NCBI RefSeq assembly: GCF_028553765.1
Contig: NZ_CP067134.1
Span: forward strand, 1,779,001 to 1,843,000
Source of the DNA: Paracoccus stylophorae
GTDB lineage: Bacteria > Pseudomonadota > Alphaproteobacteria > Rhodobacterales > Rhodobacteraceae
Reading direction: 5' to 3'
DNA length: 64,000 nucleotides
The notes below the pieces were generated by a model. It saw only the letters and a list, made by a program, of their open reading frames with translations. It was not told where the DNA came from and ran no database searches. This document shows, piece by piece, positions 26,857 through 35,955 of this stretch. The first letter of the stretch is position 1; every line of letters begins with the position of its first letter. Made by a program: the position numbers and the translations under genes.

Positions 26857-29800
26857 TCACTCGGCCGCCTGCCGCATCGGCGCCCCGCCCGCGCGGAACT
26901 GATCCAGCAATTCCCGGCGCCGGATGGCGGCCGCGTCGGCGGCCGCGTCCTTGATCGGGCCAAAGCCGCGCACGCTCAGCGGCAGTTCGGCCAACTCAAC
27001 GGCAACCGGCATGGTCGCATCGTCCACCTTGGCCAGAACCTCGCGCATGTCCGTCTCGTATTCGCGGATCATGGCGCGTTCGCGACGCCTCTCGGCGGCA
27101 TAGCCGAACGGGTCGAACGGCGTGCCGCGCAGACCCTTCATCGCCGCCAGCACCCGGAACGCCTTCATCATCCAGGGCCCGAACTCGCGCTTTTTCGGCC
27201 GTCCGTCCGCATCGGTTCCGGGCAGGGTCGGCGGGGCCAGATGGAAGGACAGGGTCGTCTCGCCCTCCCAGATCCGGGCGATCTGGTCGGCGGTGGTCAG
27301 ATGCAGCCGCGCAACCTCGTATTCGTCCTTGTAGGCCAGCAGCTTGAAATAGCCGCGCGCCACGCTTTCGCGCAGTTGGGCGGGCGCGGCATCGACCAGC
27401 TTGCGGAACTTTCGTGCCAGCTTCCTGCCCTGGTATTCGACCAGACGCGCCTCGCGATAGGCGACGGGATCAACGGGCATTTCAGACACTTCCGCCGGCT
27501 TCTTCATCAGATCCGGGAAGACCATGGCACACCGCCCGATGTCGAAGGCACGCAGGTTCTCATCGACCTTGGCGCCGTTCAGCCGGATCGCGGTGCGGAT
27601 CGCATCCTCGCTCAGCGGGATCAGGCCCTGCTGCCAGCAGGCGCCCAGAACCAGCATGTTGGAATAGATCGAATCGCCCAGCATCCGCAGCGCCAGATCG
27701 TTGGCGTCGAAGAACGCCACCTTCTCGCCCAGACGCGCCTGCAACGACATCTTCAGCCGGTCCGAGGGCACCTGGAAATCGCGGAACCGGGTGAACTCGC
27801 CGGTGATGATCTCGTGATCGTTGACCACCGCGCCCGTCCGGTCCTTCGTCATCAGACCGATGGTCTTTGCGCCGGCCGTCACCACCAGATCGCCGCCGAT
27901 CACGCAATCGGCCTCGCCCGTGGCCACGCGGATGGCGCTGATATCCTCGGGGCGGTCGGCCAGACGCAGATGGATGTGGACCGCGCCGCCCTTCTGGGCC
28001 AGCCCGGCCATTTCCATCATGCCCGCGCCCTTGCCGTCGACATGGGCGGCCTGCGCCAGCACCGCGCCGATGGTGACGACGCCGGTGCCGCCGACGCCGG
28101 TGATGACGACGTTATGGGTGCCGTCGATCGCCGGCAGCGACGGGGCGGGCAGATCGGGAATGTCGAACCCCTCGGCCTTGGGCTTGCGCAGCTTTCCGCC
28201 CTTGACGGTGACGAAGCTGGGGCAGAACCCCTTGAGGCACGAATAGTCCTTGTTGCAGCTGGACTGGTCGATCTGGCGCTTGCGGCCCAGTTCGGTGTCC
28301 AGCGGCACGACCGACACGCAGTTCGACTGGACCGAACAGTCGCCGCACCCCTCGCAGACATCGGGGTTGATCCACACGCGGCGGTCGGGGTCCGGAAACT
28401 GGCCCTTCTTGCGGCGGCGGCGCTTTTCGGCGGCGCAGGTCTGGATATACAGGATCGCGCTGACGCCCTTGGCGTTTTCCAGTTCGCGCTGGACGTTCAT
28501 CATCTCGTCGCGTTCCTCGAACCGCATGCCGGTCGGGAACTGCTTGCGGTCCACGTCTTCCTTTTCATCATAGACCACGACCACCGGATCGACGCCCATC
28601 GCGGTCAGTTCGCGCGCGATCTGCGGGGCGTCCAGATCGCCCTCGTTCGGCTGCCCGCCGGTCATGGCGACGGCGTCGTTATACAGGATCTTGTAGGTGA
28701 TGTTGGTCTTGGCAGCGATGGCCGCGCGGATCGCCAGCGACCCGGAATGGTTATAGGTTCCGTCGCCAAGGTTCTGGAACACATGCTTTCTGGTGCTGAA
28801 GGGCGCCTCGCCGACCCAGTTCACGCCCTCGCCGCCCATATGGGTGAAGCCGGTCGTCTCGCGGCCCATCCACTGGACCATATAGTGACAGCCGATCCCG
28901 GCATAGGCGCGGCTGCCTTCGGGCAGACGGGTCGAGGTGTTGTGCGGACAGCCCGAACAGAACCACGGCGTGCGCGTGGCGATTTCGGGGGCGTTGTCGT
29001 TGCGGCGCACCTCGGTCAGCCGTTCCAGCCCGGCCTTGATATGTTCGGTGCCGCGGCCTTCCTCGATCAGGATGCCGCCGATCTTCTGCGCGATCATCAC
29101 CGGGTCCAGCGCGTAGCGGGTCGGAAACAGTTCCTCGTGGGTGCGGTCGTGTTTCCAGCCATGCACGCGGCGGCCGTGGCGATTGTCGAAGATCGCCTCT
29201 TTCAGCTGCACCTCGATCAGCTTGCGCTTTTCCTCGACGCAGACGACCAGGTCCAGATCTTCGGACCATTCCTGCATGGATTTCATGTCCAAGGGCCAGG
29301 TCTGCCCGACCTTGTAGGTGGTCAGGCCCAGACGCTCGGCTTCGGCCTCGTCGATGCCCAGCAACGACAGGGCGTGAACCAGATCCAGCCAGTTCTTGCC
29401 GGCAGCGACAAAGCCGATCTTGGCGCCGGGCTTGCCCCAGTGCTTGCGGTCGATGCGGTTGGCACGCGAAAACGCCTCGGCCGCCCACCGCTTGTAGTCG
29501 ATCATCCGGGCTTCCTGCGCGACCGGCGTGTCGCCCAGACGGATGTTCAGACCGCCCTCGGGCATGTCGAAATCGGGAATGACGAATTTCAGCCGGTCGG
29601 GATCGCCGTTGACGACGGCCGTCGCCTCGACCGTGTCCTTCATCGTCTTCAGCCCGGTCCACACCCCCGCGAACCGCGACAGGGCAAAACCGTAAAGCCC
29701 GTAATCCAGGATTTCCTGCACACCCGCCGGCGACAGCACCGGGATATAGGCGTCGATCATCGCCCAGTCCGACTGATGCAGCACGGTCGAGCTTTCGCCG

Positions 29801-30246
29801 GTATGGTCGTCGCCCATCGCCATGACGACGCCGCCATGTTTCGACGAGCCCGCCATGTTGGCGTGACGCATCACGTCGCCGGTGCGGTCCACGCCCGGCC
29901 CCTTGCCGTACCACAGCGCAAAGACGCCGTCATGCTTGCCCTCGCCGCGCAATTCGGCCTGCTGACTGCCCCAGATGGCGGTCGCCGCCAGATCCTCGTT
30001 CAACCCCGGCTGGAACAGGACATTGGCTTCCGCCAGCCGCTTGCCCTCGCGCATCATCTGCAGATCGACGCCGCCCAGGGGCGATCCGCGATAGCCGGTG
30101 ACATAACCGGCCGTATCCAGCCCCGCCGCCCTGTCGCGCGCCGCCTGCATCAGCATCAGCCGCACCAGCGCCTGCGTGCCGTTCAGCAACACATGCGACT
30201 TCGACAGATCGAACCGGTCGGCTAGCGAGAATTCCTGCTTGCTCAT
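26857..30246 (-). CDS. indolepyruvate ferredoxin oxidoreductase family protein, alpha-beta fused
   Basis: This 1129-residue fusion of thiamine-diphosphate 2-oxoacid oxidoreductase subunits oxidatively decarboxylates aryl- or branched-chain pyruvates to acyl-CoA with ferredoxin as acceptor. It starts with a TPP-pyrimidine domain and continues with a TPP-binding region (GDGTYNHSG near residue 495). A cysteine cluster region (CEGCGDCSVQSNC and SCLKGFCP, about 620-665) for Fe-S binding follows. The C-terminal part carries the gamma domain (GVGGTGVVTIG) and a helical tail. GGAGGAG lies upstream of ATG 30246. It is divergent from the LysR regulator, which may control it. Confidence 0.93.
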   Translation of the reverse strand: MSKQEFSLADRFDLSKSHVLLNGTQALVRLMLMQAARDRAAGLDTAGYVTGYRGSPLGGVDLQMMREGKRLAEANVLFQPGLNEDLAATAIWGSQQAELRGEGKHDGVFALWYGKGPGVDRTGDVMRHANMAGSSKHGGVVMAMGDDHTGESSTVLHQSDWAMIDAYIPVLSPAGVQEILDYGLYGFALSRFAGVWTGLKTMKDTVEATAVVNGDPDRLKFVIPDFDMPEGGLNIRLGDTPVAQEARMIDYKRWAAEAFSRANRIDRKHWGKPGAKIGFVAAGKNWLDLVHALSLLGIDEAEAERLGLTTYKVGQTWPLDMKSMQEWSEDLDLVVCVEEKRKLIEVQLKEAIFDNRHGRRVHGWKHDRTHEELFPTRYALDPVMIAQKIGGILIEEGRGTEHIKAGLERLTEVRRNDNAPEIATRTPWFCSGCPHNTSTRLPEGSRAYAGIGCHYMVQWMGRETTGFTHMGGEGVNWVGEAPFSTRKHVFQNLGDGTYNHSGSLAIRAAIAAKTNITYKILYNDAVAMTGGQPNEGDLDAPQIARELTAMGVDPVVVVYDEKEDVDRKQFPTGMRFEERDEMMNVQRELENAKGVSAILYIQTCAAEKRRRRKKGQFPDPDRRVWINPDVCEGCGDCSVQSNCVSVVPLDTELGRKRQIDQSSCNKDYSCLKGFCPSFVTVKGGKLRKPKAEGFDIPDLPAPSLPAIDGTHNVVITGVGGTGVVTIGAVLAQAAHVDGKGAGMMEMAGLAQKGGAVHIHLRLADRPEDISAIRVATGEADCVIGGDLVVTAGAKTIGLMTKDRTGAVVNDHEIITGEFTRFRDFQVPSDRLKMSLQARLGEKVAFFDANDLALRMLGDSIYSNMLVLGACWQQGLIPLSEDAIRTAIRLNGAKVDENLRAFDIGRCAMVFPDLMKKPAEVSEMPVDPVAYREARLVEYQGRKLARKFRKLVDAAPAQLRESVARGYFKLLAYKDEYEVARLHLTTADQIARIWEGETTLSFHLAPPTLPGTDADGRPKKREFGPWMMKAFRVLAAMKGLRGTPFDPFGYAAERRRERAMIREYETDMREVLAKVDDATMPVAVELAELPLSVRGFGPIKDAAADAAAIRRRELLDQFRAGGAPMRQAAE

Positions 30247-30290
30247 CCTGCGTCTCCTCCAGTGCCCGAAGGCGTTGGGCCCGATTATAG

Positions 30291-30305
30291 GTCAGAAATG
30301 CTGAC
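30291..30305. promoter_or_regulatory. inverted repeat in the oxidoreductase / lysR divergent region
   Basis: GTCAG-AAATG-CTGAC is a perfect 5-base-arm palindrome 45 bases upstream of the oxidoreductase start. It may be an operator, possibly for the divergently encoded LysR protein. Confidence 0.3.
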
Positions 30306-30365
30306 TGATGAAGAAAAAAATCGGTGCTTGACGCAGCCGTGAGGGACGGGCAGAGGGAAATGCGA

Positions 30366-30373
30366 TTTGCAAA
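30366..30373. promoter_or_regulatory. TTTGCAAA palindrome (ScfR/PccR-like motif)
   Basis: An exact TTTGCAAA octamer lies 36 bases upstream of the lysR start. The same octamer occurs before pccB. It matches the half-palindrome reported for short-chain fatty acyl-CoA regulators such as PccR. Confidence 0.35.
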
Positions 30374-30408
30374 AAATGCATGGCAGACCACGCAGGATTG
30401 TAACAGCA

Positions 30409-31314
30409 ATGGACTGGGACAAGCTAAGAATATTCCACGCGGTTGCCGATGCAGGCAGCCTGACACATGCGGGGGACGTTCTTCAACTGTCGCAATCGGC
30501 GGTCAGCCGGCAGGTCCGCGCGCTGGAAGAGATGCTGGGGACCACGCTGTTTCACCGTCACGCACGCGGACTGATTCTGACCGAACAGGGCGAATTGCTG
30601 TTCGACGCGACCTCGGCCATGTCGCGCAAGCTTGAGGGGGCGTCGGCGCGCATCCGCGACAGTGAGGAAAACGTCATGGGCGAATTGAAGGTGACCACGA
30701 CGGTCGGCTTCGGTTCGCTGTGGCTGGCGCCGCGACTGGTCAAGTTGTATGAGAAATTCCCCGATCTCAAGATCGACCTGATGCTTGAGGAACGGGTTCT
30801 GGACCTGCCCATGCGCGAGGCGGATGTCGCCATCCGCATGAAGGAACCCAGCCAGTCCGACCTGATCCGCCGCCGCCTGCTGAATATCCGCATGCGGCTT
30901 TACGCCACGCAGGCCTATCTGGACAAGGCGGGCATCCCCTCCAGCATGGATGACCTGTCGCGTCACCGGCTGGTGTGCCAGAAGGCCGATCAGCCCCAGG
31001 TCGCCGCCGGCGCGCGCCTGATCCAAGAGATCATGGCCCAGAACATCTGCTCGACCCTGACGGTCAACAACTATTTCGGCGTGTTGCAGGGGGTGCTGGC
31101 CAATGTCGGCATCGGCGTTCTGCCCGATTACCTGATCGTCGATCATCAGGGTCTGGTCCGCGTGCTGCCCGAGATCGAGTCGGGCGAGGTGCCGGTCTTT
31201 CTGGCCTATCCCGAGGAATTGCGTCAGACCCGGCGGGTTGCCGCCTTCCGCGATTTTGTTCTGGAAGAGATCCAGTCCTATCGCCGGCAAAAGATCGACG
31301 CCTTGGCCCCCTGA
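30409..31314 (+). CDS. LysR-family regulator, LsrB/VtlR type
   Basis: This 301-residue LTTR has an N-terminal winged helix-turn-helix (MDWDKLRIFHAVADAGSLTHAG...LSQSAVSRQ, residues 1-60) and a periplasmic-binding-like effector domain. The MDWDKLRIFHA start and RHARGLILTEQGE segment are those of the conserved alphaproteobacterial group containing LsrB (Sinorhizobium) and VtlR (Brucella). Start ATG 30409 is chosen because the domain begins there. In Brucella VtlR activates the AbcR2 small RNA, and a predicted sRNA with a terminator follows this gene by about 170 bases. Confidence 0.9.
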   Translation: MDWDKLRIFHAVADAGSLTHAGDVLQLSQSAVSRQVRALEEMLGTTLFHRHARGLILTEQGELLFDATSAMSRKLEGASARIRDSEENVMGELKVTTTVGFGSLWLAPRLVKLYEKFPDLKIDLMLEERVLDLPMREADVAIRMKEPSQSDLIRRRLLNIRMRLYATQAYLDKAGIPSSMDDLSRHRLVCQKADQPQVAAGARLIQEIMAQNICSTLTVNNYFGVLQGVLANVGIGVLPDYLIVDHQGLVRVLPEIESGEVPVFLAYPEELRQTRRVAAFRDFVLEEIQSYRRQKIDALAP

Positions 31315-31377
31315 TCGCGCCAAAGCGTCGAAATTCAATCGGATATTGCGCAGATCTTCAGCTAGCCGCAGGCGAAT

Positions 31378-31438
31378 CTACAACTTTCGCGTGTAGCTAT
31401 TCGGCAACTGCATGCCGGTTATGCTGCGGGTGCAGCAT
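31378..31438. promoter_or_regulatory. two inverted repeats upstream of the predicted sRNA promoter
   Basis: CTACA-N9-TGTAG (31378-31396) and ATGCTGC-GGGT-GCAGCAT (31421-31438) precede the proposed -35 box; the second ends 8 bases before it. Such dyads are typical of LysR-type activation and recognition sites. Confidence 0.4.
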
Positions 31439-31446
31439 GATTAGAC

Positions 31447-31474
31447 TTGATCCGTTAACGCCCTGCCTCTAAAT
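31447..31474 (+). promoter_or_regulatory. predicted sigma-70-type promoter of the sRNA
   Basis: TTGATC (31447-31452) and CTAAAT (31469-31474) are separated by 16 bases. Transcription would start near 31481. The -10 match is modest. Confidence 0.4.
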
Positions 31475-31480
31475 CTGGCT

Positions 31481-31566
31481 GCGAAGGCGATGGTCTGCTT
31501 CATCGCGCATCACCTTCTACCTCCCTGTTGGACTTAGGCCGGGCCTTGTGCCCGGCTCTTTTTTTT
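31481..31566 (+). ncRNA. predicted trans-acting sRNA next to the LsrB/VtlR gene (AbcR/alpha-r15-like)
   Basis: The roughly 86-nt transcript would have a 5' hairpin (GCGATG 31487-31492 with CATCGC 31501-31506). A single-stranded CU-rich stretch CCUUCUACCUCCCUGUUGG (about 31513-31531) follows; it is complementary to Shine-Dalgarno sequences. A 7-bp terminator with a U-tract ends it. No protein-coding frame fits. This architecture and the position beside an LsrB/VtlR gene match AbcR (alpha-r15) sRNAs, which repress ABC-transporter mRNAs. The exact 5' end is a guess and family membership is by analogy. Confidence 0.6.
31538..31566 (+). terminator. Rho-independent terminator of the sRNA
   Basis: The perfect 7-bp stem GCCGGGC/GCCCGGC with loop CTTGT is followed by TCTTTTTTTT. 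It is one of the strongest terminators in the window and ends no protein-coding gene directly. Confidence 0.85.
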
Positions 31567-31660
31567 CGGTCGGGCCGCCTTTGCCCGGCGGTGCCGCCCT
31601 TCCCAAGTCCGCCGTCTCGTCCTACAAGCCGCGTGAACCCACGGGCAGGAAGGGCCGGAT

Positions 31661-33841
31661 ATGCAGGAACCGACGATCACCCCCGATCTGATCGCCGCGC
31701 ACGGGCTGAAGCCCGACGAGTATGACCGCATCCTGGACATCATCGGCCGCGAACCGACCTTTACCGAACTTGGCATCTTCAGCGCCATGTGGAACGAACA
31801 TTGTTCCTACAAATCCTCGAAGAAATGGCTGCGCACCCTGCCCACGGACGGCCCGCAGGTCATCTGCGGACCGGGCGAGAATGCCGGCGTCGTCGATATC
31901 GGCGACGGTCAGGCCGTGGTCTTCAAGATGGAAAGCCACAACCACCCCAGCTATATCGAGCCGCATCAGGGTGCGGCGACCGGCGTGGGCGGCATCCTGC
32001 GCGATGTCTTCACCATGGGCGCCCGCCCCATCGCGGCGATGGATTCGCTGTCCTTCGGGCGGCCCGAACATCCCCGCACCGCGCATCTGGTCAAAGGCGT
32101 GGTCGAGGGGATCGGCGCCTATGGCAACGCCTTCGGCGTGCCCAATGTCGGCGGCGAGGTGCGGTTTCATGCCTCCTATGACGGCAACTGCCTTGTGAAC
32201 GCCTTTGCCGCGGGTCTGGCGGATGCCGACCGCATCTTCTATTCCGCCGCCTCGGGCGTGGGCATGCCGGTCGTGTATCTGGGCGCCAAGACCGGCCGCG
32301 ACGGCGTGGGCGGCGCGACCATGGCCAGCGCCGAATTCGACGACACGATCGAGGAAAAGCGCCCCACCGTTCAGGTCGGCGATCCCTTTACCGAAAAATG
32401 CCTGCTGGAGGCGTGTCTGGAACTGATGGCTTCGGACGCGGTGATTTCCATTCAGGACATGGGCGCTGCGGGTCTGACCTGCTCGGCGGTCGAGATGGGC
32501 GACAAGGGCGGGTTGGGCATCAAGCTGCGGCTGGACGCGGTGCCGCAGCGCGAAACCGGCATGACCGCGTACGAGATGATGCTGTCGGAAAGCCAGGAAC
32601 GGATGCTGATGGTGCTGAAGCCCGAAAAAGAGGCCGAGGCGCGCGAGATTTTCGAGAAATGGGATCTGGATTTCGCCATTGTCGGGGAAACCATCGCCGA
32701 AGACCGCTTTCTGATCCTGCACGGCAACGACGTGAAGGCCGATCTGCCGCTGTCGAAACTGTCCTCGGCCGCGCCCGAATACGACCGTCCGTGGGTGGAG
32801 ACCCCCGCGCCCGGCGACGCCCCCGCCCTGCCCGCGATCCGGCCCGTGGCGGCGCTGCGCGCGCTGATCGGGTCGCCCAATTACGCCCACAAGGGATGGG
32901 TCTGGGAACAATATGACAGCCAGGTCGGCGCCGACACGATCCGCGGCCCCGGACTGGGCGCGGGCGTGGTGCGCGTGCACGGAACCGACAAGGCGCTGGC
33001 GTTCACCGCCGATGTGACGCCGCGCTATGTCAAGGCGAACCCGGTTCAGGGCGGACGGCAGGCCGTGGCCGAGGCCTATCGCAATTTGTGCGCCGTGGGG
33101 GCGACGCCGCTGGCGACGACCGACAACCTGAATTTTGGCAATCCCGAAAAGCCCGAGATCATGGGCCAGTTCGTCGGCGCGATCCAGGGCATCGGTCAGG
33201 CCTGCCGGGCGCTGGACTTTCCCATCGTGTCGGGCAACGTGTCGCTGTATAACGAGACCGACGGCAAGGCTATCCTGCCCACGCCCACGATCGGCGGGGT
33301 CGGCCTGCTGGAAGACCTGTCGCATCTGATCGGCGGCCTGCCCGGCGACGGCGATCTGGCACTGGTGATCGGCACGACGCAGGGTCATCTGGCGCAATCT
33401 GCGCTGGCGCACGAGGCGTTCGGGATCGAGACGGGCGATGCGCCGCATGTCGATCTGGATGCGGAACGCCGCCACGGAGAATTCCTGCGCGCCAATCGCA
33501 GCCATCTGCGCGCCGCGACCGATCTCTCCGATGGCGGTCTTGCGCTGGCGGCGTTCGAGATGGCCGAGGCCGCGGGCATCGGCGTGCGTCTGGACAGCGA
33601 CGACATCGCGCAACTGTTCGGCGAGGATCAGGCCCGCTATCTGGTGGCCTGCGAGGCAGACGGCGCCAATGCGCTGCTGCAAGCCGCCGAACGGGCCGGC
33701 ATCCCCGTCGCGCAGGTCGGCATCTTTGGCGGAATGTCGATCCAGATGGGCGAGGACGCCGGCGATCTGGCGCAACTGTCGCGTCTTTACCGCACGGCTT
33801 TCGCGGCCGCGATCAAGGGCGACACGCCCGATCACGCATGA
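31661..33841 (+). CDS. purL: phosphoribosylformylglycinamidine synthase subunit PurL
   Basis: PurL is the ATP-dependent synthetase subunit of purine biosynthesis step four (FGAR to FGAM), working with PurQ and PurS. The 726-residue small-type PurL has the family motifs [10 protein letters not shown] near residue 45, [12 protein letters not shown] near 95, and two AIRS-like halves. GGAAGGG precedes ATG 31661. Its stop overlaps the ispDF start (ATGA). Confidence 0.97.
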   Translation: MQEPTITPDLIAAHGLKPDEYDRILDIIGREPTFTELGIFSAMWNEHCSYKSSKKWLRTLPTDGPQVICGPGENAGVVDIGDGQAVVFKMESHNHPSYIEPHQGAATGVGGILRDVFTMGARPIAAMDSLSFGRPEHPRTAHLVKGVVEGIGAYGNAFGVPNVGGEVRFHASYDGNCLVNAFAAGLADADRIFYSAASGVGMPVVYLGAKTGRDGVGGATMASAEFDDTIEEKRPTVQVGDPFTEKCLLEACLELMASDAVISIQDMGAAGLTCSAVEMGDKGGLGIKLRLDAVPQRETGMTAYEMMLSESQERMLMVLKPEKEAEAREIFEKWDLDFAIVGETIAEDRFLILHGNDVKADLPLSKLSSAAPEYDRPWVETPAPGDAPALPAIRPVAALRALIGSPNYAHKGWVWEQYDSQVGADTIRGPGLGAGVVRVHGTDKALAFTADVTPRYVKANPVQGGRQAVAEAYRNLCAVGATPLATTDNLNFGNPEKPEIMGQFVGAIQGIGQACRALDFPIVSGNVSLYNETDGKAILPTPTIGGVGLLEDLSHLIGGLPGDGDLALVIGTTQGHLAQSALAHEAFGIETGDAPHVDLDAERRHGEFLRANRSHLRAATDLSDGGLALAAFEMAEAAGIGVRLDSDDIAQLFGEDQARYLVACEADGANALLQAAERAGIPVAQVGIFGGMSIQMGEDAGDLAQLSRLYRTAFAAAIKGDTPDHA

Positions 33842-34986
33842 GCCTGAACGCGCCCGCAGGCTTTGCCGCCATCGTCACGGCGGCCGGTCGCGGCAGCCGC
33901 GCGGGCGCGGGCGATCCCAAGCAATGGCGTCCGCTGGCCGGGGTGCCGGTCCTGGCCCGCGCGCTTGCGCCCTTTGCCGGGTTCGAGCGGATCGTGCTGG
34001 TCGTCCATCCCGACGACATGGGCCGCGCCATCGACCTGTTCGCGGGCAGCGTCACCATCGTCGCAGGCGGCGAGACGCGGGCCGCAAGCGTGCGCCACGG
34101 CCTGTTGTCGCTGCGCGACAGCGCCATCACCCATGTCCTGATCCACGACGGCGCCCGGCCGCTGGTCAGCGACGAGGTCATCGGCGGCGTGATCGCGGCG
34201 TTGCAGAACGGCGCGCAGGCCGCAGCCCCCGCCCTGCCGGTCAGCGATGCGCTGTGGCGCGGCGAGGGCGGCAGGGTCACCGGCACCGCCCCCCGCGACG
34301 GGCTGTTTCGCGCGCAGACGCCGCAGGGCTTTGCGTTCCAGCCGATCCTGGCCGCGCATCTGGCGCATCCGCACGACGCCGCGGACGACGTGGAACTGGC
34401 GCGTCTGGCCGGGCTTCACGTCGCCATCACCACGGGCAGCGAAGACAATCTGAAGATCACCTTCCCGGCCGATTTCGCCCGGGCCGAACGTATTCTGGGG
34501 GCAGGAATGGATATCCGACTTGGCAATGGCTATGACGTGCACGCGTTCGGACCGGGCGATCATGTCTGGCTGTGCGGGGTGCGGGTGCCGCACGATGCCG
34601 GGCTGGTCGGACATTCGGACGCCGATGTGGGGATGCACGCGCTGACCGACGCGATCTATGGCGCGCTGGCCCAGGGCGATATCGGCCGGCATTTCCCGCC
34701 CTCGGACCCGCAATGGAAAGGCGCTGACAGCACAATCTTTCTGCGCCACGCCGCCGATCTGGCCCGCAGCCGAGGGTTTTCGTTCGGCAATTGCGATGTC
34801 ACCCTGATCTGCGAGGCGCCCCGGATCGGCCCGCACGCCGCCGCCATGCAGGCGCGTCTGGCCGAGATCATGGACGTTCCGCAGGATCGCGTCAGCGTCA
34901 AGGCGACCACCTCCGAAAGGCTGGGCTTTACCGGCCGCGGCGAAGGGATCGCGGCCATCGCCACCGCCGCATTGCTGAAGGGATAG
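33838..34986 (+). CDS. ispDF: bifunctional IspD/IspF (MEP isoprenoid pathway)
   Basis: The 382-residue fusion combines 2-C-methyl-D-erythritol 4-phosphate cytidylyltransferase (1-225, AAGRGSRAG nucleotide loop and GSEDNLKIT) with 2-C-methyl-D-erythritol 2,4-cyclodiphosphate synthase (about 228-382, GYDVHAF and [15 protein letters not shown] metal site). Fusion of these non-consecutive pathway steps is common in alphaproteobacteria. It overlaps purL by four bases. Confidence 0.97.
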   Translation: MSLNAPAGFAAIVTAAGRGSRAGAGDPKQWRPLAGVPVLARALAPFAGFERIVLVVHPDDMGRAIDLFAGSVTIVAGGETRAASVRHGLLSLRDSAITHVLIHDGARPLVSDEVIGGVIAALQNGAQAAAPALPVSDALWRGEGGRVTGTAPRDGLFRAQTPQGFAFQPILAAHLAHPHDAADDVELARLAGLHVAITTGSEDNLKITFPADFARAERILGAGMDIRLGNGYDVHAFGPGDHVWLCGVRVPHDAGLVGHSDADVGMHALTDAIYGALAQGDIGRHFPPSDPQWKGADSTIFLRHAADLARSRGFSFGNCDVTLICEAPRIGPHAAAMQARLAEIMDVPQDRVSVKATTSERLGFTGRGEGIAAIATAALLKG

Positions 34987-34989
34987 ATC

Positions 34990-35481
34990 ATGGACCGGCT
35001 TCTTTGCATCTGGTTCGGGGCGGGGCTGCTGCGGCCCGCGCCGGGCACCTGGGGCTCGGCCGTGGCGGTGGCCCTGGGGTTGCTGATCCACCGGATCGGC
35101 CATTTCCCCTTGCTGGCCGTGGCGACGGGCGCGGTGACGCTGATCGGCCTTCGGGCCGTCCGCCGCTATACCGCCGGGATGGCGGACCCCGACCGCAGCG
35201 AGATCGTCATCGACGAGGTTGCGGGCCAGTGGCTTGCGCTGTGCTTTCCCTCGGCCGGGTTCTTTCTTGCGGGGCTGCCGGCCAGCACCTTCCCCTATCC
35301 GGGCTGGATTGCGGCGTTCCTGTTCTTTCGGCTGTTCGACATCTGGAAACCCTGGCTGGTGGGCCGCGCCGACCGGCAGGGCGGCGTGGACGGGGTGATG
35401 AAGGACGATCTGTGGGCCGGGCTGTTTGCGGGCATCGCCACGATGATTTCCGCCGCCGTCGCGCATCTGGTGGTGATGTGA
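34990..35481 (+). CDS. pgpA: phosphatidylglycerophosphatase A
   Basis: PgpA dephosphorylates phosphatidylglycerophosphate to phosphatidylglycerol in the inner membrane. The 163-residue protein has several hydrophobic helices and the family motifs PGTWGS near the start, EIVIDEVAGQW (acidic metal site) and FRLFDIWKPW. It starts three bases after the ispDF stop, and its stop overlaps the GTG start of the CinA-domain gene. Confidence 0.95.
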   Translation: MDRLLCIWFGAGLLRPAPGTWGSAVAVALGLLIHRIGHFPLLAVATGAVTLIGLRAVRRYTAGMADPDRSEIVIDEVAGQWLALCFPSAGFFLAGLPASTFPYPGWIAAFLFFRLFDIWKPWLVGRADRQGGVDGVMKDDLWAGLFAGIATMISAAVAHLVVM

Positions 35482-35954
35482 GCCTGGCCGAACAGGTGCT
35501 GGACGCCGCCCGCGCCCGCAACATCCTGATCGCCACCGCCGAAAGCTGCACCGGCGGTCTGATCGCCGCGACGCTGACCCGGATTCCCGGATCGTCCGAC
35601 GTCGTGGATCGCGGTTTCGTCACCTATTCCAACCGCGCCAAGGAACAGATGCTGGGCGTCCACGCCGACACGCTGGACGCTGCGGGCGCGGTCAGCGAGG
35701 CGGTGGCCGAACAGATGGCCGCGGGCGCGCTGTCGCGGTCGGATGCGACCTTGTCGGTGTCCGTGACCGGCATTGCCGGGCCGGGCGGGTCCGAACGCAA
35801 GCCCGAAGGCCGGGTCTGCTTTGGCATCGCCGGCCCCGACGGCGTTCGGACCGAAACCGTCGATTTCGGCGCCATCGGGCGTCAGGCCGTGCGCGAGGCC
35901 AGCGTGGAACACGCGCTGACCCTGCTGCTGCGCGCGCTGTCCGATCGGGTCTAA
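35478..35954 (+). CDS. CinA-family nicotinamide-nucleotide amidohydrolase (PncC domain only)
   Basis: The 158-residue protein corresponds to the C-terminal CinA domain, which deamidates nicotinamide mononucleotide. The catalytic motif TAESCTGGLIAATLT lies near residues 17-31, with SVTGIAGPGG further on. The start is GTG 35478, overlapping the pgpA stop (GTGA). The N-terminal molybdopterin-binding-like CinA domain is absent, as in many stand-alone PncC proteins. Confidence 0.92.
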   Translation: MSLAEQVLDAARARNILIATAESCTGGLIAATLTRIPGSSDVVDRGFVTYSNRAKEQMLGVHADTLDAAGAVSEAVAEQMAAGALSRSDATLSVSVTGIAGPGGSERKPEGRVCFGIAGPDGVRTETVDFGAIGRQAVREASVEHALTLLLRALSDRV

Positions 35955-35955
35955 G

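Noticed and set aside
27241..30225. Plus-strand open frame of nearly 1000 codons opposite the indolepyruvate oxidoreductase
   Set aside because: It is a shadow of the real gene; it has no ribosome site and no recognisable fold.
31315..31660. tRNA gene or riboswitch before purL
   Set aside because: No cloverleaf or conserved purine-riboswitch core is visible; the terminator, CU-rich stretch and promoter-like boxes fit a separate sRNA better.
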